Assembly (NCBI GenBank): GCA_016297695.1
Contig: JAEDGC010000002.1
Coordinates: 47,937 to 111,936 of the forward strand
Direction of reading: 5' to 3'
From: Bacilli bacterium
GTDB lineage: Bacteria > Bacillota_I > Bacilli_A > RF39 > UBA660
Length of the DNA stretch: 64,000 bases
Below are positions 27,087 to 35,124 of the stretch, in pieces. The position numbers and the translations under genes are program-made. The first letter of the stretch is position 1; every line of letters starts with the position of its first letter. The notes under the pieces are model-generated. The model saw nothing but the letters and a program-made list of their open reading frames with translations, did no database searches and had not been told where the DNA came from.

Positions 27087-27308
27087 TTAGTCTTCGTAAA
27101 TTTCTACTTCTAATAAACTAACATATAAAAAACTTTTATATACATTTCTATTATGTTCAGATATTTCAAGCTCTACATAGTTACTTCCTAAGTCAGATAC
27201 TTTACCGATTATATTTTCTTCTTTTGTTTTTACTCTTAAATAATCTCCAACTGTTATAGTTATTTCTTCATCATTATTTATTATTGTATATTGTTTTCTC
27301 ACTTCCAT
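27087..27308 (-). CDS. Small SH3-like protein, copy A, 73 aa
   Basis: Paralogue of the next gene upstream: both share INN.E..I.I..GD...AKTK.E.IIG.V..L.SNY..LEI pattern and a C-terminal LL.VEI. The small beta-barrel pattern resembles KOW/SH3-like modules. Function unknown. Tandem duplication 20 bases from its twin. Confidence 0.7.
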   Translation of the reverse strand: MEVRKQYTIINNDEEITITVGDYLRVKTKEENIIGKVSDLGSNYVELEISEHNRNVYKSFLYVSLLEVEIYED

Positions 27309-27328
27309 ATATCATTCCACCTTACCCT

Positions 27329-27544
27329 TTATATTTTTTCTATTTCTAATAAATCAATATATAAAATATCTTTGTATATATTTATATTGCTTTTAGGTAT
27401 TTCTAATGTTAAATAATTTGAAGTTAAATTTAATACTCTTCCTATAATACTTTCATCTTTAGTTTTTGCTTTTACAATATCACCAGTTGTAATAATCAAA
27501 TTTTCTTCTATATTATTTACAAATGCATATTGCTTTGATTCCAT
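27329..27544 (-). CDS. Small SH3-like protein, copy B, 71 aa
   Basis: Twin of the 73-aa gene at 27087 (about half of residues identical by eye). Its ATG overlaps the TAA of the upstream 44-aa gene as TAATG, so translation is probably coupled. Confidence 0.7.
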   Translation of the reverse strand: MESKQYAFVNNIEENLIITTGDIVKAKTKDESIIGRVLNLTSNYLTLEIPKSNINIYKDILYIDLLEIEKI

Positions 27545-27678
27545 TACTTAACTTCTTTCCCTTCTCTTATAGCTTTTCTAAATCCACAAAGTTCATAGAA
27601 GTTATATAACTCTACTGCTTTCCCTTGTATTTTTCTATATCCCATTTCTTTTAGTTCTCTTACTAATATTGATTTCAT
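27544..27678 (-). CDS. Small basic protein, 44 aa
   Basis: Opens MKSILVRELKEMGYRKIQGK and continues with ELYNFYELCGFRKA. Basic and helical; could bind nucleic acid. GGAGAGATGATGTT ribosome site and own promoter. Stop and next start overlap (TAATG). Confidence 0.7.
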   Translation of the reverse strand: MKSILVRELKEMGYRKIQGKAVELYNFYELCGFRKAIREGKEVK

Positions 27679-27711
27679 AACATCATCTCTCCTTCTTTGT
27701 ATTTTAATTAT

Positions 27712-27740
27712 ATTATACAAGCAAACTTATTAAAAGTCAA
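27712..27740 (-). promoter_or_regulatory. Promoter of the SH3-like / recJ unit
   Basis: -35 TTGACT (27735-27740), spacer starting TTTAATAA, 17 bp, -10 TATAAT (27712-27717). Confidence 0.85.
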
Positions 27741-27743
27741 GTA

Positions 27744-28103
27744 TTATTTAGTATTTTCTTTAGATATTAACTTAGCCACTTCATCTTCATAGTTAAATAT
27801 AAAATTTATCTTATAAAACTTCTTAACCAACCTTGTTAATTCATCTTGTCTTTTATATGAGCCATCAAATGAAGAATATACAATCACTTGCACATTCCTA
27901 TTTTTAATAAGCTTAAGTCCTTCAATCAAACTATTATATACTACTTCTTCAATTTTTTTATATTGAATTATATCACTGCTGACTTTCTTATCCATTGAAA
28001 AACGATTATTTTTGTCATAATATTTTAAGTATAAACCATAAGTGGCTTTAGATTTATTAATGACATTAACATATATAAATAGTTCAATTCTTTCATTTTT
28101 CAT
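27744..28103 (-). CDS. Hypothetical protein with possible degenerate RNase H-like fold, 119 aa
   Basis: Pattern IELFIYVNVINKSKATYGLYL, then a helix YNSLIEGLKLIKNRNVQVIVY, looks like the strand-helix order of RNase HI, but the catalytic Asp/Glu residues are missing. The resemblance is weak. It follows the primase gene by 19 bases, so it may be a replication accessory protein. Confidence 0.6.
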   Translation of the reverse strand: MKNERIELFIYVNVINKSKATYGLYLKYYDKNNRFSMDKKVSSDIIQYKKIEEVVYNSLIEGLKLIKNRNVQVIVYSSFDGSYKRQDELTRLVKKFYKINFIFNYEDEVAKLISKENTK

Positions 28104-28122
28104 ATTTTCTTACTCCTTGTAA

Positions 28123-29182
28123 TTAATTATACTTTCTTGCATTTTTATAAAGTTCAAGAAATACAAATTCACCTCGGTCTATAGGTGAGTCTTTCAAATC
28201 TAAATATTTACCTTCCTTATCTTCTATTATATAGCATTCTAAACCAAAACTTATTATTCTCTTACATATCTTATCTAATTTTTGCTCCCATTTTATTCCT
28301 TCTTCCCTATCAAATGCTAGGTATATTTTTTCACATCCATTAGTCTTTAAAAGATTAAGCTGATATTCTGATATTGAACTTCCTCCTACTGCTACCGATG
28401 GGTTGTTTCCATAGATTGTATCCATTTTCAATACAGATTTTTCTGCTTCAAATATTATACATTTCTTATATTCACTTATTACTTCTTTGTTCTTATCAAT
28501 TCCATAAGCATTCATAGATAATCTATGCTTATATGTTAATCTATGAGCAAATGATGTATAAGGTGTATATTTCCTTCCTAATACTTCTACTTGTCTCTTA
28601 TCTAAATTTCTTTCTCTTATGCCGACCAATCTTCCATCTTTATCTCTGTGAGGGATTATAATGCTATTGTTTTCTATTGAATACCTTATCTCATACTTTT
28701 CCATAGTCTCAACCGATATGCCCTCATAAATCCATTCTACGGGCTTATAGTTAATAAATGTATTAAGTATGCTACCATCATACTCAGGTAGTTGTTCATT
28801 AAAATCTACTTCTTTTCTTACATATGGTTTAATTTCTATTTCTTCTCTTTTAGGTCGACCAAATCCTCTTTGAAAATTCATTCCTATATGAAAATAACTT
28901 TCTAGAAATTGAACTGACTCAGCAAATGTACAATTATTCATAGTCATTACAAAATCAAATAAACTCATACTACCACATTCTGAGTAACATATAAATAGCT
29001 TTGTATCTTTATATAAGAATAATTTGAAACTTGCATCTTCGTTATAATCATGGTGACAACGTGTTCTAAAGATATATGCTAATGGGTCAGGTATCCTCCT
29101 TCATTTCTATACCGTAATAATTAACTAATAATCCTACAATTTGTTCTACCGATATTTTATTTAATAATTGTTTTGAATCCAT
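28123..29182 (-). CDS. dnaG: DnaG-type primase requiring a +1 frameshift
   Basis: Two frames give one 352-aa primase. Frame 1 (from ATG 29182) codes 31 residues ending GIEMKEDT then TGA. Frame 2 resumes DPLAYIFRTRCHHDYNEDAS and continues through a zinc-binding domain (CHHD ... FICYSEC) into a TOPRIM domain: CIIFEAEKSVLKM (acidic), AVGGSSISEYQ and YLAFDREEG. Without the shift the zinc-binding N-terminus is lost; the first downstream ATG at 28968 would give only the catalytic part. A GGAGTATATTAA site lies upstream. Close to dnaE, recJ and dnaB genes. It should make RNA primers for replication. Confidence 0.82.
29086..29101 (-). other. Putative programmed +1 frameshift site in the primase gene
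   Basis: Minus-strand AAGGAGGATACCTGAC. A full Shine-Dalgarno AAGGAGG ends five bases before UGA; P-site codon ACC, stop context UGA C. The frame at 29088 is exactly 40 codons upstream of, and in phase with, the ATG at 28968. Confidence 0.72.
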
Positions 29183-29253
29183 ATCTACATTTAATATACT
29201 CCTTTCTTTTAGTCTATATATTAAATAATACTTAATTTATTATGTTTATCTAT

Positions 29254-29282
29254 ATTATACCAATATTTTTATTAAATGTAAA
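29254..29282 (-). promoter_or_regulatory. Promoter of the primase unit
   Basis: -35 TTTACA (29277-29282), spacer starting TTTAATAA, 17 bp, -10 TATAAT (29254-29259). Confidence 0.85.
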
Positions 29283-29284
29283 TA

Positions 29285-29313
29285 AAAAGAGATGTAAATT
29301 TTACATCTCTTTT
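29285..29313 (-). terminator. Terminator of the FtsH-like gene
   Basis: 14-bp stem AAAAGAGATGTAAA (29300-29313 with 29285-29298), followed by TTATTTACATTT. Confidence 0.9.
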
Positions 29314-29332
29314 CTTATTTTTATATTATATT

Positions 29333-31204
29333 TTATTCAGATTTAACTTCTACTCTAGCTAAAACTTCTTCAAAATCAGCTAATGTCATAACTTCTTTTT
29401 CTATTAATACTTTAGCCATTTCTCTTAATAAAATTTCATGTTCTTTTAATAACTCCATAACCTCTTTGTAGCAAGTATTTAATATAACATTAACTTCTTC
29501 TAATACTCTTTGTCTCATAAACATATCGTTAGGATTTATACTCATTAAACCAAATGTTTCAGAACACATACCTAATTTAGTTACCATAGCTTCAGCTGTT
29601 GATGTTGCTTTTTCTAAGTCATTAGAAGCCCCTCCAGTTACTTTGTTAAATATTAGCTCTTCTCCAGCTCTACCAGCCAAACTAACCATTATGCTATGTA
29701 ATAAATCTTCTTTAGTTGATAAGAATTTATCATCATCGTTTTCATTTGCATATAATACATAACCCAATGTACTGCCGGTAGTTGGCACTATTGATATACG
29801 TTGTATTACTTCATCCTTTAAGAAGTAAGTCGCTATTGCATGAGATATTTCATGATGTGCTACTATTTGTTTATCTATTTCATTTAATTTTTTAGTCTTA
29901 GATTTTAAACCAGCTATAACTCTTTCCATTGCTTCTTCTAATTCTACTTGACTAACTTTTTCTTTTTTCTTTCTTACTGCTAATATACCAGCACTTTGCA
30001 TTATTTGTGCTATATCTCCACCATTAAATCCACTTAAGTTTCTAGCTATTTTTTCTAAGTCAACATCTTCTTCCATTTTCATGTCTTTGGCATTTATTTG
30101 AAGTATTCCAAGTCTTGTAGCATGGTCAGGATTAGTTATAGATATTTTAGTTGGGAAACGTCTTCTTACTGCTGGGTCTATTGCATCAGGTAAGTTTGTA
30201 GCAACTATAACCATAACATCTTCTGAAGTTCCTAAACCGTCTAGACAAGCAAGTAATGTACTTACTCCACCTTCACGTTCTTGATTATTACTTTCTCCTG
30301 TTCTTGTTTTAGCCATAGCTTCAAATTCATCTATGAATATTATACTAGGTGCATACTTTTTAGCATCATTAAATAATGTTTCTATATTTCTAGAAGTTGT
30401 ACCAACATATTTATCTGACTGGTCTCCACTACAAGAGAATAAAGGTAAATCTAATTCATTACTTATAGCTTTAACTATTAAAGTTTTACCACATCCACTT
30501 GAACCACTTAACATTATATTATTAAGTCTTTTCTTAACACCCATCTCTTTATACTTTTCAGCATCTTTAAATAAATCTATAGCTTCTAATACTTCCTCTT
30601 TTACTTCTTCCATACCAGCTATATCATTAAATGTTATATCACTAGGCTTAGTATAGTATTTACATTTTTCTATACCTCCACCACCATATCTTCCCATATC
30701 TGTTTCTCTATTATTAAATCCATTAAAACTATCAAACATACCTCCTGTATCAAAATCCATATCAAATGCTCCCCCTCTCTTTTTATCATCTTCCTTCTTA
30801 GGTTCTTCTATCATATCTTGAACTTTTTTCATACTATTCTCTATTTCTTTTCTCACTCTTTCTTCTTTTCTTTCTTCGTCTTTTATTTTTTGCTCAACTT
30901 GAGTTATTAATATATCTAAATAATTATCAGCTACTTCTTCGGCTACAACTAATGCCTTGTCATTAGGTTCAGATATTTCAAATAATAATTCTCTTGCTTC
31001 AAATTTTCCATCTATACTTTTAACATCAAATTCACCTATATTATTTTCATCCACCCCTTCTTTTAAAGTACAAGGAGAACAAACTAGATAGTATCCTTTT
31101 ACATTAGGATAAAATAAAGCACTACCATAAGTATAAACTATGTCTGCAAAATAAAATTTTGTCTCTTCCCCAACAACTCTTTTTACTACTGTATTTCTTT
31201 TCAT
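29333..31204 (-). CDS. ftsH: FtsH-like AAA+ metalloprotease without membrane anchor
   Basis: 623 aa. AAA+ domain: DIAGMEEVKEEVLE, Walker A SGSSGCGKT near residue 228, Walker B IIFIDEFEAMAK, and SRH RRRFPTKI. The protease domain has zinc site HHEISHAIATYF near residue 436 and EELIFNKVTGGASNDLEKAT. True FtsH starts with two transmembrane helices; here the first 190 residues are soluble, with a coiled-coil-like KIKDEERKEERVRKEIENSM and a Gly/Phe-rich linker. It should degrade soluble or replication proteins. ATG at 31202-31204 is nine bases after GGAG. A phage FtsH is rare. Confidence 0.87.
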   Translation of the reverse strand: MKRNTVVKRVVGEETKFYFADIVYTYGSALFYPNVKGYYLVCSPCTLKEGVDENNIGEFDVKSIDGKFEARELLFEISEPNDKALVVAEEVADNYLDILITQVEQKIKDEERKEERVRKEIENSMKKVQDMIEEPKKEDDKKRGGAFDMDFDTGGMFDSFNGFNNRETDMGRYGGGGIEKCKYYTKPSDITFNDIAGMEEVKEEVLEAIDLFKDAEKYKEMGVKKRLNNIMLSGSSGCGKTLIVKAISNELDLPLFSCSGDQSDKYVGTTSRNIETLFNDAKKYAPSIIFIDEFEAMAKTRTGESNNQEREGGVSTLLACLDGLGTSEDVMVIVATNLPDAIDPAVRRRFPTKISITNPDHATRLGILQINAKDMKMEEDVDLEKIARNLSGFNGGDIAQIMQSAGILAVRKKKEKVSQVELEEAMERVIAGLKSKTKKLNEIDKQIVAHHEISHAIATYFLKDEVIQRISIVPTTGSTLGYVLYANENDDDKFLSTKEDLLHSIMVSLAGRAGEELIFNKVTGGASNDLEKATSTAEAMVTKLGMCSETFGLMSINPNDMFMRQRVLEEVNVILNTCYKEVMELLKEHEILLREMAKVLIEKEVMTLADFEEVLARVEVKSE

Positions 31205-31243
31205 AAAGTTCATCTCCAATCTTTTATTTATCTATTTACTTAT

Positions 31244-31272
31244 ATTATACATCTATTCTTATCAAATGTCAA
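31244..31272 (-). promoter_or_regulatory. Promoter of the FtsH-like gene
   Basis: -35 TTGACA (31267-31272), spacer starting TTTGATAA, 17 bp, -10 TATAAT (31244-31249), then AAGTAAATA. Confidence 0.9.
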
Positions 31273-31289
31273 TTAATTTTCTGAAAATT

Positions 31290-31694
31290 CTACCATAAAT
31301 CATAATCTGTCAAATCTAATATCTCTCCACACTTAGGACATCTTATTTCAACCACATTTCCAATACCAGTAGGAATTATAGTATATTTAAAACTTACCTT
31401 ACCAGTTTCGCAATTTTCATAGTGTTCCTTTTGAAAACGTCTTGCATTTTCCCTTTGCTTATCTGATAATGTAACTAAAGTATTTCTTTGGTAGAAGTCT
31501 AATTCTTCTTTTAGTCTTTTAATTTCTTCATCCTTAAATTTTTCATCTTTTAATTTACGATATGATTCTACTAAATCATTGTGGTCTTCTTGCATTAGTT
31601 CTATTTTATCTGATAGTTCTTGTAGCATTTTTTTAACATCTTTACCTCTAAGTATTGCCTTTTTCCACATTTCATCTGCATTTCTTTTATTCAT
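31290..31694 (-). CDS. Coiled-coil protein with C-terminal zinc ribbon, 134 aa
   Basis: Long helical coiled-coil region (ELSDKIELMQEDHNDLVESY and on) and a C-terminal half zinc ribbon IRCPKCGEILDLTDYDLW. ATG at 31692-31694 is nine bases after GAGGAGG. Its ribosome site lies inside the end of the upstream gene (EEEDE). Function unknown. Confidence 0.7.
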   Translation of the reverse strand: MNKRNADEMWKKAILRGKDVKKMLQELSDKIELMQEDHNDLVESYRKLKDEKFKDEEIKRLKEELDFYQRNTLVTLSDKQRENARRFQKEHYENCETGKVSFKYTIIPTGIGNVVEIRCPKCGEILDLTDYDLW

Positions 31695-31695
31695 A

Positions 31696-32100
31696 TTATT
31701 CATCCTCCTCTTCCTCTATTATTTCACAAAAGCCATACCAATTTGTATCAGGAATATGTTCAATAAATACTAAGAATGGTAATTCTGTATCATCATCGTC
31801 ATAAGCTAAAAATTTACCTACTTGTTTAGTTTTGCTATCTTCCCACCATGCTCTTACTTTAGTACCAAATGGTACATTTTTCCAATCTACTTTTCTCTCC
31901 CATATAATTTTATCACCATGTATAATCTTCATAATATCTTCACTTTTACAATTATTCATGTGAGTTAAGTCATCATTATAATTTTCTAATATATTACATA
32001 TATTTACATCATCATCTACTAAACATTTTCCAATAATAACTCTTGTAACTCCTCTTCTAAGTACTACTATCATACCATTTTTTAAATCAGATTTATTCAT
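31696..32100 (-). CDS. Hypothetical protein, 134 aa
   Basis: Not recognised. Beta-rich start DLKNGMIVVLRRGVTRVIIG typical of small barrel domains, and DWKNVPFGTKVRAWWEDSKTKQ in the second half. It shares the phrase WKNVPF/WSKVEVDTKVLV and general layout with the 155-aa protein at 52530, so the two are likely paralogues. Confidence 0.7.
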   Translation of the reverse strand: MNKSDLKNGMIVVLRRGVTRVIIGKCLVDDDVNICNILENYNDDLTHMNNCKSEDIMKIIHGDKIIWERKVDWKNVPFGTKVRAWWEDSKTKQVGKFLAYDDDDTELPFLVFIEHIPDTNWYGFCEIIEEEEDE

Positions 32101-32101
32101 A

Positions 32102-32680
32102 TTAGCCCTCCTTAATATTATCTAATTTATTTTGTAATTCTTTTATCTTATCTTCTAACTCTTTTATCTCTGCATTTTTCTTCTTTAATTCTAAATCTTT
32201 ATCTGTTTTGTTATATTTATCTTTATAGTTCCATAAATCTTTTTGAGTGCCTTCAAATTCATTATACCCTATTTCTTCTACTTTCTCTATTTTTATAGTA
32301 GGTCTATCCCAATCACAATGTTCACCTGTGCATTTATATCTAAAGTCATATCCTTCATCTTCTTCTGTACACTGGCAATATCCTAAAGATTCATTTTTAT
32401 ATCCTAATGTTATTTTGTAAAAAAATTTTTGAGATAAAAAATTTATATATAATACAACGTCAAAATCTTCTCTAGGTTTATAAACTTCAGAAGATACCCA
32501 CCAAACCTTATAATTAAATAAGTCTAATTCCAAATCCCAATATTTATCAATATTTTGTTCAATAACTGCCATGAAAGAGGCTATGTCAATATCATCGTTT
32601 TCATCCATATAGTCTATATAAATCAAATCTTTTAATTCTTTTTCAATTGATTTCATTAAACTCTTAAAACTATCATTCAT
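32102..32680 (-). CDS. Hypothetical protein with C-terminal coiled coil, 192 aa
   Basis: Not recognised. Acidic front, then QCTEEDEGYDFRYKCTGEHCDWD with three cysteines, then a clear heptad region LELKKKNAEIKELEDKIKEL. First gene of its unit; GGAGGTAATTAAT before ATG. Confidence 0.7.
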   Translation of the reverse strand: MNDSFKSLMKSIEKELKDLIYIDYMDENDDIDIASFMAVIEQNIDKYWDLELDLFNYKVWWVSSEVYKPREDFDVVLYINFLSQKFFYKITLGYKNESLGYCQCTEEDEGYDFRYKCTGEHCDWDRPTIKIEKVEEIGYNEFEGTQKDLWNYKDKYNKTDKDLELKKKNAEIKELEDKIKELQNKLDNIKEG

Positions 32681-32710
32681 ATTAATTACCTCCTTATCTT
32701 ATTTACTTAT

Positions 32711-32739
32711 ATTATACATATATTATTATAAAAAGTCAA
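32711..32739 (-). promoter_or_regulatory. Promoter of the 192-aa gene unit
   Basis: -35 TTGACT (32734-32739), 17 bp, -10 TATAAT (32711-32716). The -35 is inside the 3' arm of the RNase H terminator. Confidence 0.85.
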
Positions 32740-32771
32740 GAGAATTAGAAAAATTTTCTAACTCTCTTGAC
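32735..32771 (-). terminator. Terminator of the RNase H gene
   Basis: 18-bp stem GTCAAGAGAGTTAGAAAA with one mismatch (32754-32771 with 32735-32752), then TTTTT. The last bases of the stem form the -35 of the next promoter. Confidence 0.88.
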
Positions 32772-32778
32772 CTATTCT

Positions 32779-33246
32779 TTACATACTATCCATTGTATCA
32801 TTTAATAATTTATCCACCAATATATTACCTTTATCATTTGCATGACCTTTTACTTTTATAAACTCTATGTTTCTAAACTTAGACTTTTCGTTATCTAAAG
32901 CTATCCATAATTCTTTGTTCTTTACTGGTTCTTTTTTAGAATTAACCCATCCTTTTGCAACCCACCCATTAATCCATTGAGTTATACCTAATAAAGTATA
33001 GCTCGAATCTAGATAAACTTCTACCTTAATAGTTTTATCCTTAATAGCTTTCAATCCTTCAAGACAACCCTTTAATTCTTGTATATTATTAGTCGTATTT
33101 CTTTCTCCTTCTGAACATGATTTTTCATGTATTAATTTTCCATCTACCCAATACTCAAGGTGATAAGCATAAGCACCTATATTATTATTGATACACTGGT
33201 TATTTCTACATCCTCCATCACTCCATAGCTTTATAACTTTCATCAT
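32779..33246 (-). CDS. rnhA: Ribonuclease HI
   Basis: 155 aa, normal RNase HI length. Catalytic residues: Asp in KLWSDGGCRNN, Glu in NIQELKGCLEGL, Asp in VYLDSSYTLLGI, and a C-terminal VKGHANDKGN with His and Asp. It removes RNA from RNA-DNA hybrids such as Okazaki primers. Its first nine residues are duplicated upstream at 34874-34909 with different codons, showing that an inserted cassette rebuilt the gene start. AAGGGTGTGAT lies before the ATG. Confidence 0.9.
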   Translation of the reverse strand: MMKVIKLWSDGGCRNNQCINNNIGAYAYHLEYWVDGKLIHEKSCSEGERNTTNNIQELKGCLEGLKAIKDKTIKVEVYLDSSYTLLGITQWINGWVAKGWVNSKKEPVKNKELWIALDNEKSKFRNIEFIKVKGHANDKGNILVDKLLNDTMDSM

Positions 33247-33247
33247 A

Positions 33248-34633
33248 TCACACCCTTGTAATTTTATTACATATTTTCCCTCTTCTTATATATTCTCGTA
33301 TTGTACATCTATCTATATTTAAATAATTAGATATTTCGGTTATACTCATTCCTTTGTTATATAGTATCCAAGTTTTTACACATAAACTATTTTGGCATTG
33401 TTCCCATATTGATTTCCAATCAACATTATATAAACCAAGTAATATAAATAATTCACTATTTAATATTTGTTTTTTTAGATAATTAAATAAATCTTTTTTG
33501 TATTTATTATTATCAGTTAAATCTATTCTTATAGTTTTATATCCTCCATATTTCATATTTAAAAAATCTCTCCAATAATCGTATTCTTTAGTATGATTTC
33601 CATAGTTACCGTCCATTTCAATTATAATATTATAATCTATTAAAAGAAAATCAACATGTTGAGAATTTCTAAAATAATATGGAGAATATTCTGATTTAAA
33701 ATCTACATTAAGTTGAGTTAATAAATTGCCCATAAATTTATTTGGTATACTTATTCCATCAGAACAATATCTACATGAATAAAATGTTTTTACAATCCTT
33801 GATAAGCATAATTTATTTAAAGATATTTTATTACAGTTTAAACATTTAAAATAAAACTTTCTACCACTTTGACAACCTATATTATAACAATCTTTAAATG
33901 TTAAATTATTTTCTTTTATAGCTATCATTTTAGCTATATTAGGATAGTTATAAGCTAAAGAATCTCTATAATGAATTAATTTTGAATTACAATAATTACA
34001 TCTATTGCCATTTTTAAAATTTGAACAACTTATTTTATATCCAATCTTATTACCATTTTCATCATAGTTATGATAATCATGATTGTGACAATATAAAAAT
34101 ATCTTCTTATTACAACTAGGACTTATTTCCCAAGGGTTTAAAGTATTATAACTACTCCAATATTTATCTAAAAAATCTTCTCCAAAATTATCTATTCCCC
34201 ATTGAGCAAAACTATCCTTTGGGTGTATTTTATTTTTCTTACAATAACTACATCTTTGACCTTTTATAAAATTAGATATCATTATTTCATATCCATCATA
34301 ATCATTATGATAATTTTTCTCTAAACAATATAACCAAACTTTTTTATTTGATTGCTTATATATTTTATAAGGATTAATACCTAATTCATTATTTTTATCC
34401 CAATTCCATATATCATCTAAATTTAATCCCAATTCAACTTCTATATGATAGGCAAAACTTTCTTCATATCTTATAGGATGTTTTATTTTTCTTCTTATAA
34501 AATCATTATAAGTCCTATTTTTAACTATAACACCGTCCTCAAATTGTACACTTATATTTGTAGAATTTACATATTCTATTATTATTAATTTCTCACCTTT
34601 AGTGCTATAATTAATCTCTCCTATTCTACTCAT
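33248..34633 (-). CDS. EDxHD/Vsr-like homing endonuclease with zinc-finger repeats
   Basis: 461 aa. Three or more treble-clef-like repeats each with CxxC pairs (RCSYCKKNKIHPKDSFAQWG, RCNYCNSKLIHYRDSLAYN, SCRYCSDG) are followed by a Vsr-fold nuclease: HVDFLLIDYNIIIEMDGNYG, then HTKEYDYWRD and YKTIRIDL, as in EDxHD homing enzymes such as I-Bth0305I. A C-terminal helix-turn-helix SITEISNYLNIDRCTIREYI may read the target site. Starts with ATG at 34631-34633 inside the stop of the IS607-type HTH gene. Confidence 0.8.
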   Translation of the reverse strand: MSRIGEINYSTKGEKLIIIEYVNSTNISVQFEDGVIVKNRTYNDFIRRKIKHPIRYEESFAYHIEVELGLNLDDIWNWDKNNELGINPYKIYKQSNKKVWLYCLEKNYHNDYDGYEIMISNFIKGQRCSYCKKNKIHPKDSFAQWGIDNFGEDFLDKYWSSYNTLNPWEISPSCNKKIFLYCHNHDYHNYDENGNKIGYKISCSNFKNGNRCNYCNSKLIHYRDSLAYNYPNIAKMIAIKENNLTFKDCYNIGCQSGRKFYFKCLNCNKISLNKLCLSRIVKTFYSCRYCSDGISIPNKFMGNLLTQLNVDFKSEYSPYYFRNSQHVDFLLIDYNIIIEMDGNYGNHTKEYDYWRDFLNMKYGGYKTIRIDLTDNNKYKKDLFNYLKKQILNSELFILLGLYNVDWKSIWEQCQNSLCVKTWILYNKGMSITEISNYLNIDRCTIREYIRRGKICNKITRV

Positions 34634-34799
34634 TTTTATCACCTACATATTCCAAATACTGTTCATGAGTATAATATCTTCTATCTGTTGGAGTTCTATA
34701 TGCTACTAATAATCCTTTTTTATCCCATCTTTGTAAAGTTCTTACAGATACCCCTAACAATTCTGCAAATTCTTTTGGTTTATAAATTTTATTTTCCAT
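34626..34799 (-). CDS. IS607 TnpA-type DNA-binding domain, truncated (57 aa)
   Basis: Opens MENKIYKPKEFAELLGVSVR and continues TLQRWDKKGLLVAYRTPTDR and YYTHEQYLEYVG. This is the MerR-like helix-turn-helix that starts IS607-family serine recombinases. The catalytic domain that should follow is missing; the protein ends four residues later, overlapping the endonuclease start. GAGGTGATAAA ribosome site. It may now act as a regulator of the cassette or be a relic. Confidence 0.8.
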   Translation of the reverse strand: MENKIYKPKEFAELLGVSVRTLQRWDKKGLLVAYRTPTDRRYYTHEQYLEYVGDKNE

Positions 34800-34873
34800 T
34801 TTATCACCTCACTATCTATATAAGACTATCTTTGTGTATATTTGTCTATATTTAATTATAACTTTTCACCAAG

Positions 34874-34909
34874 TCAGCCGTCTGACCATAATTTAATTGT
34901 CTCAGACAT
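34874..34909 (-). pseudogene. Orphan 5' end of RNase H (11 codons)
   Basis: Reads MSETIKLWSDG then TGA, the same IKLWSDG that opens the active RNase H at 33246 but with different codons. It has a strong GGAGGTGATGCTA ribosome site. It marks the original start of the gene before the cassette entered. A GTCAG-ACGG-CTGAC hairpin spans the break. Confidence 0.7.
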
Positions 34910-34921
34910 TAGCATCACCTC

Positions 34922-35113
34922 CTATTTACATCTATTTTCTAAAGTTACTGCTAATGAAACCAGTATAAGTAAAATTATTCCTACTCCTATAAGCCCAAGA
35001 TATTTTACTAGTAAATAACTAATTAGAAAAAATAATGTCGGAATACCTATTGAAATACTTAGTCCGATTATCAAAGCTAATAAATTCTTTATCCACTCTT
35101 TAAAAAAATCCAT
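34922..35113 (-). CDS. Small membrane protein, 63 aa
   Basis: Two hydrophobic segments (residues 10-32 and 36-57) with a charged N-terminus MDFFKEW and C-terminus ENRCK. GGAGGGTGTAAT before ATG. Downstream of dnaB in the same unit. Function unknown. Confidence 0.7.
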   Translation of the reverse strand: MDFFKEWIKNLLALIIGLSISIGIPTLFFLISYLLVKYLGLIGVGIILLILVSLAVTLENRCK

Positions 35114-35124
35114 ATTACACCCTC

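Noticed and set aside
29080..29090. Idea that TGA is read as tryptophan (alternative code)
   Set aside because: Both TGA sites are followed by a phase change, so read-through without a shift gives no conserved sequence; a TGA also ends the 45-aa gene at 15382.
34840..34876. Complete IS607 element at the RNase H site
   Set aside because: Only the DNA-binding domain of TnpA is present; no serine recombinase catalytic domain and no TnpB.
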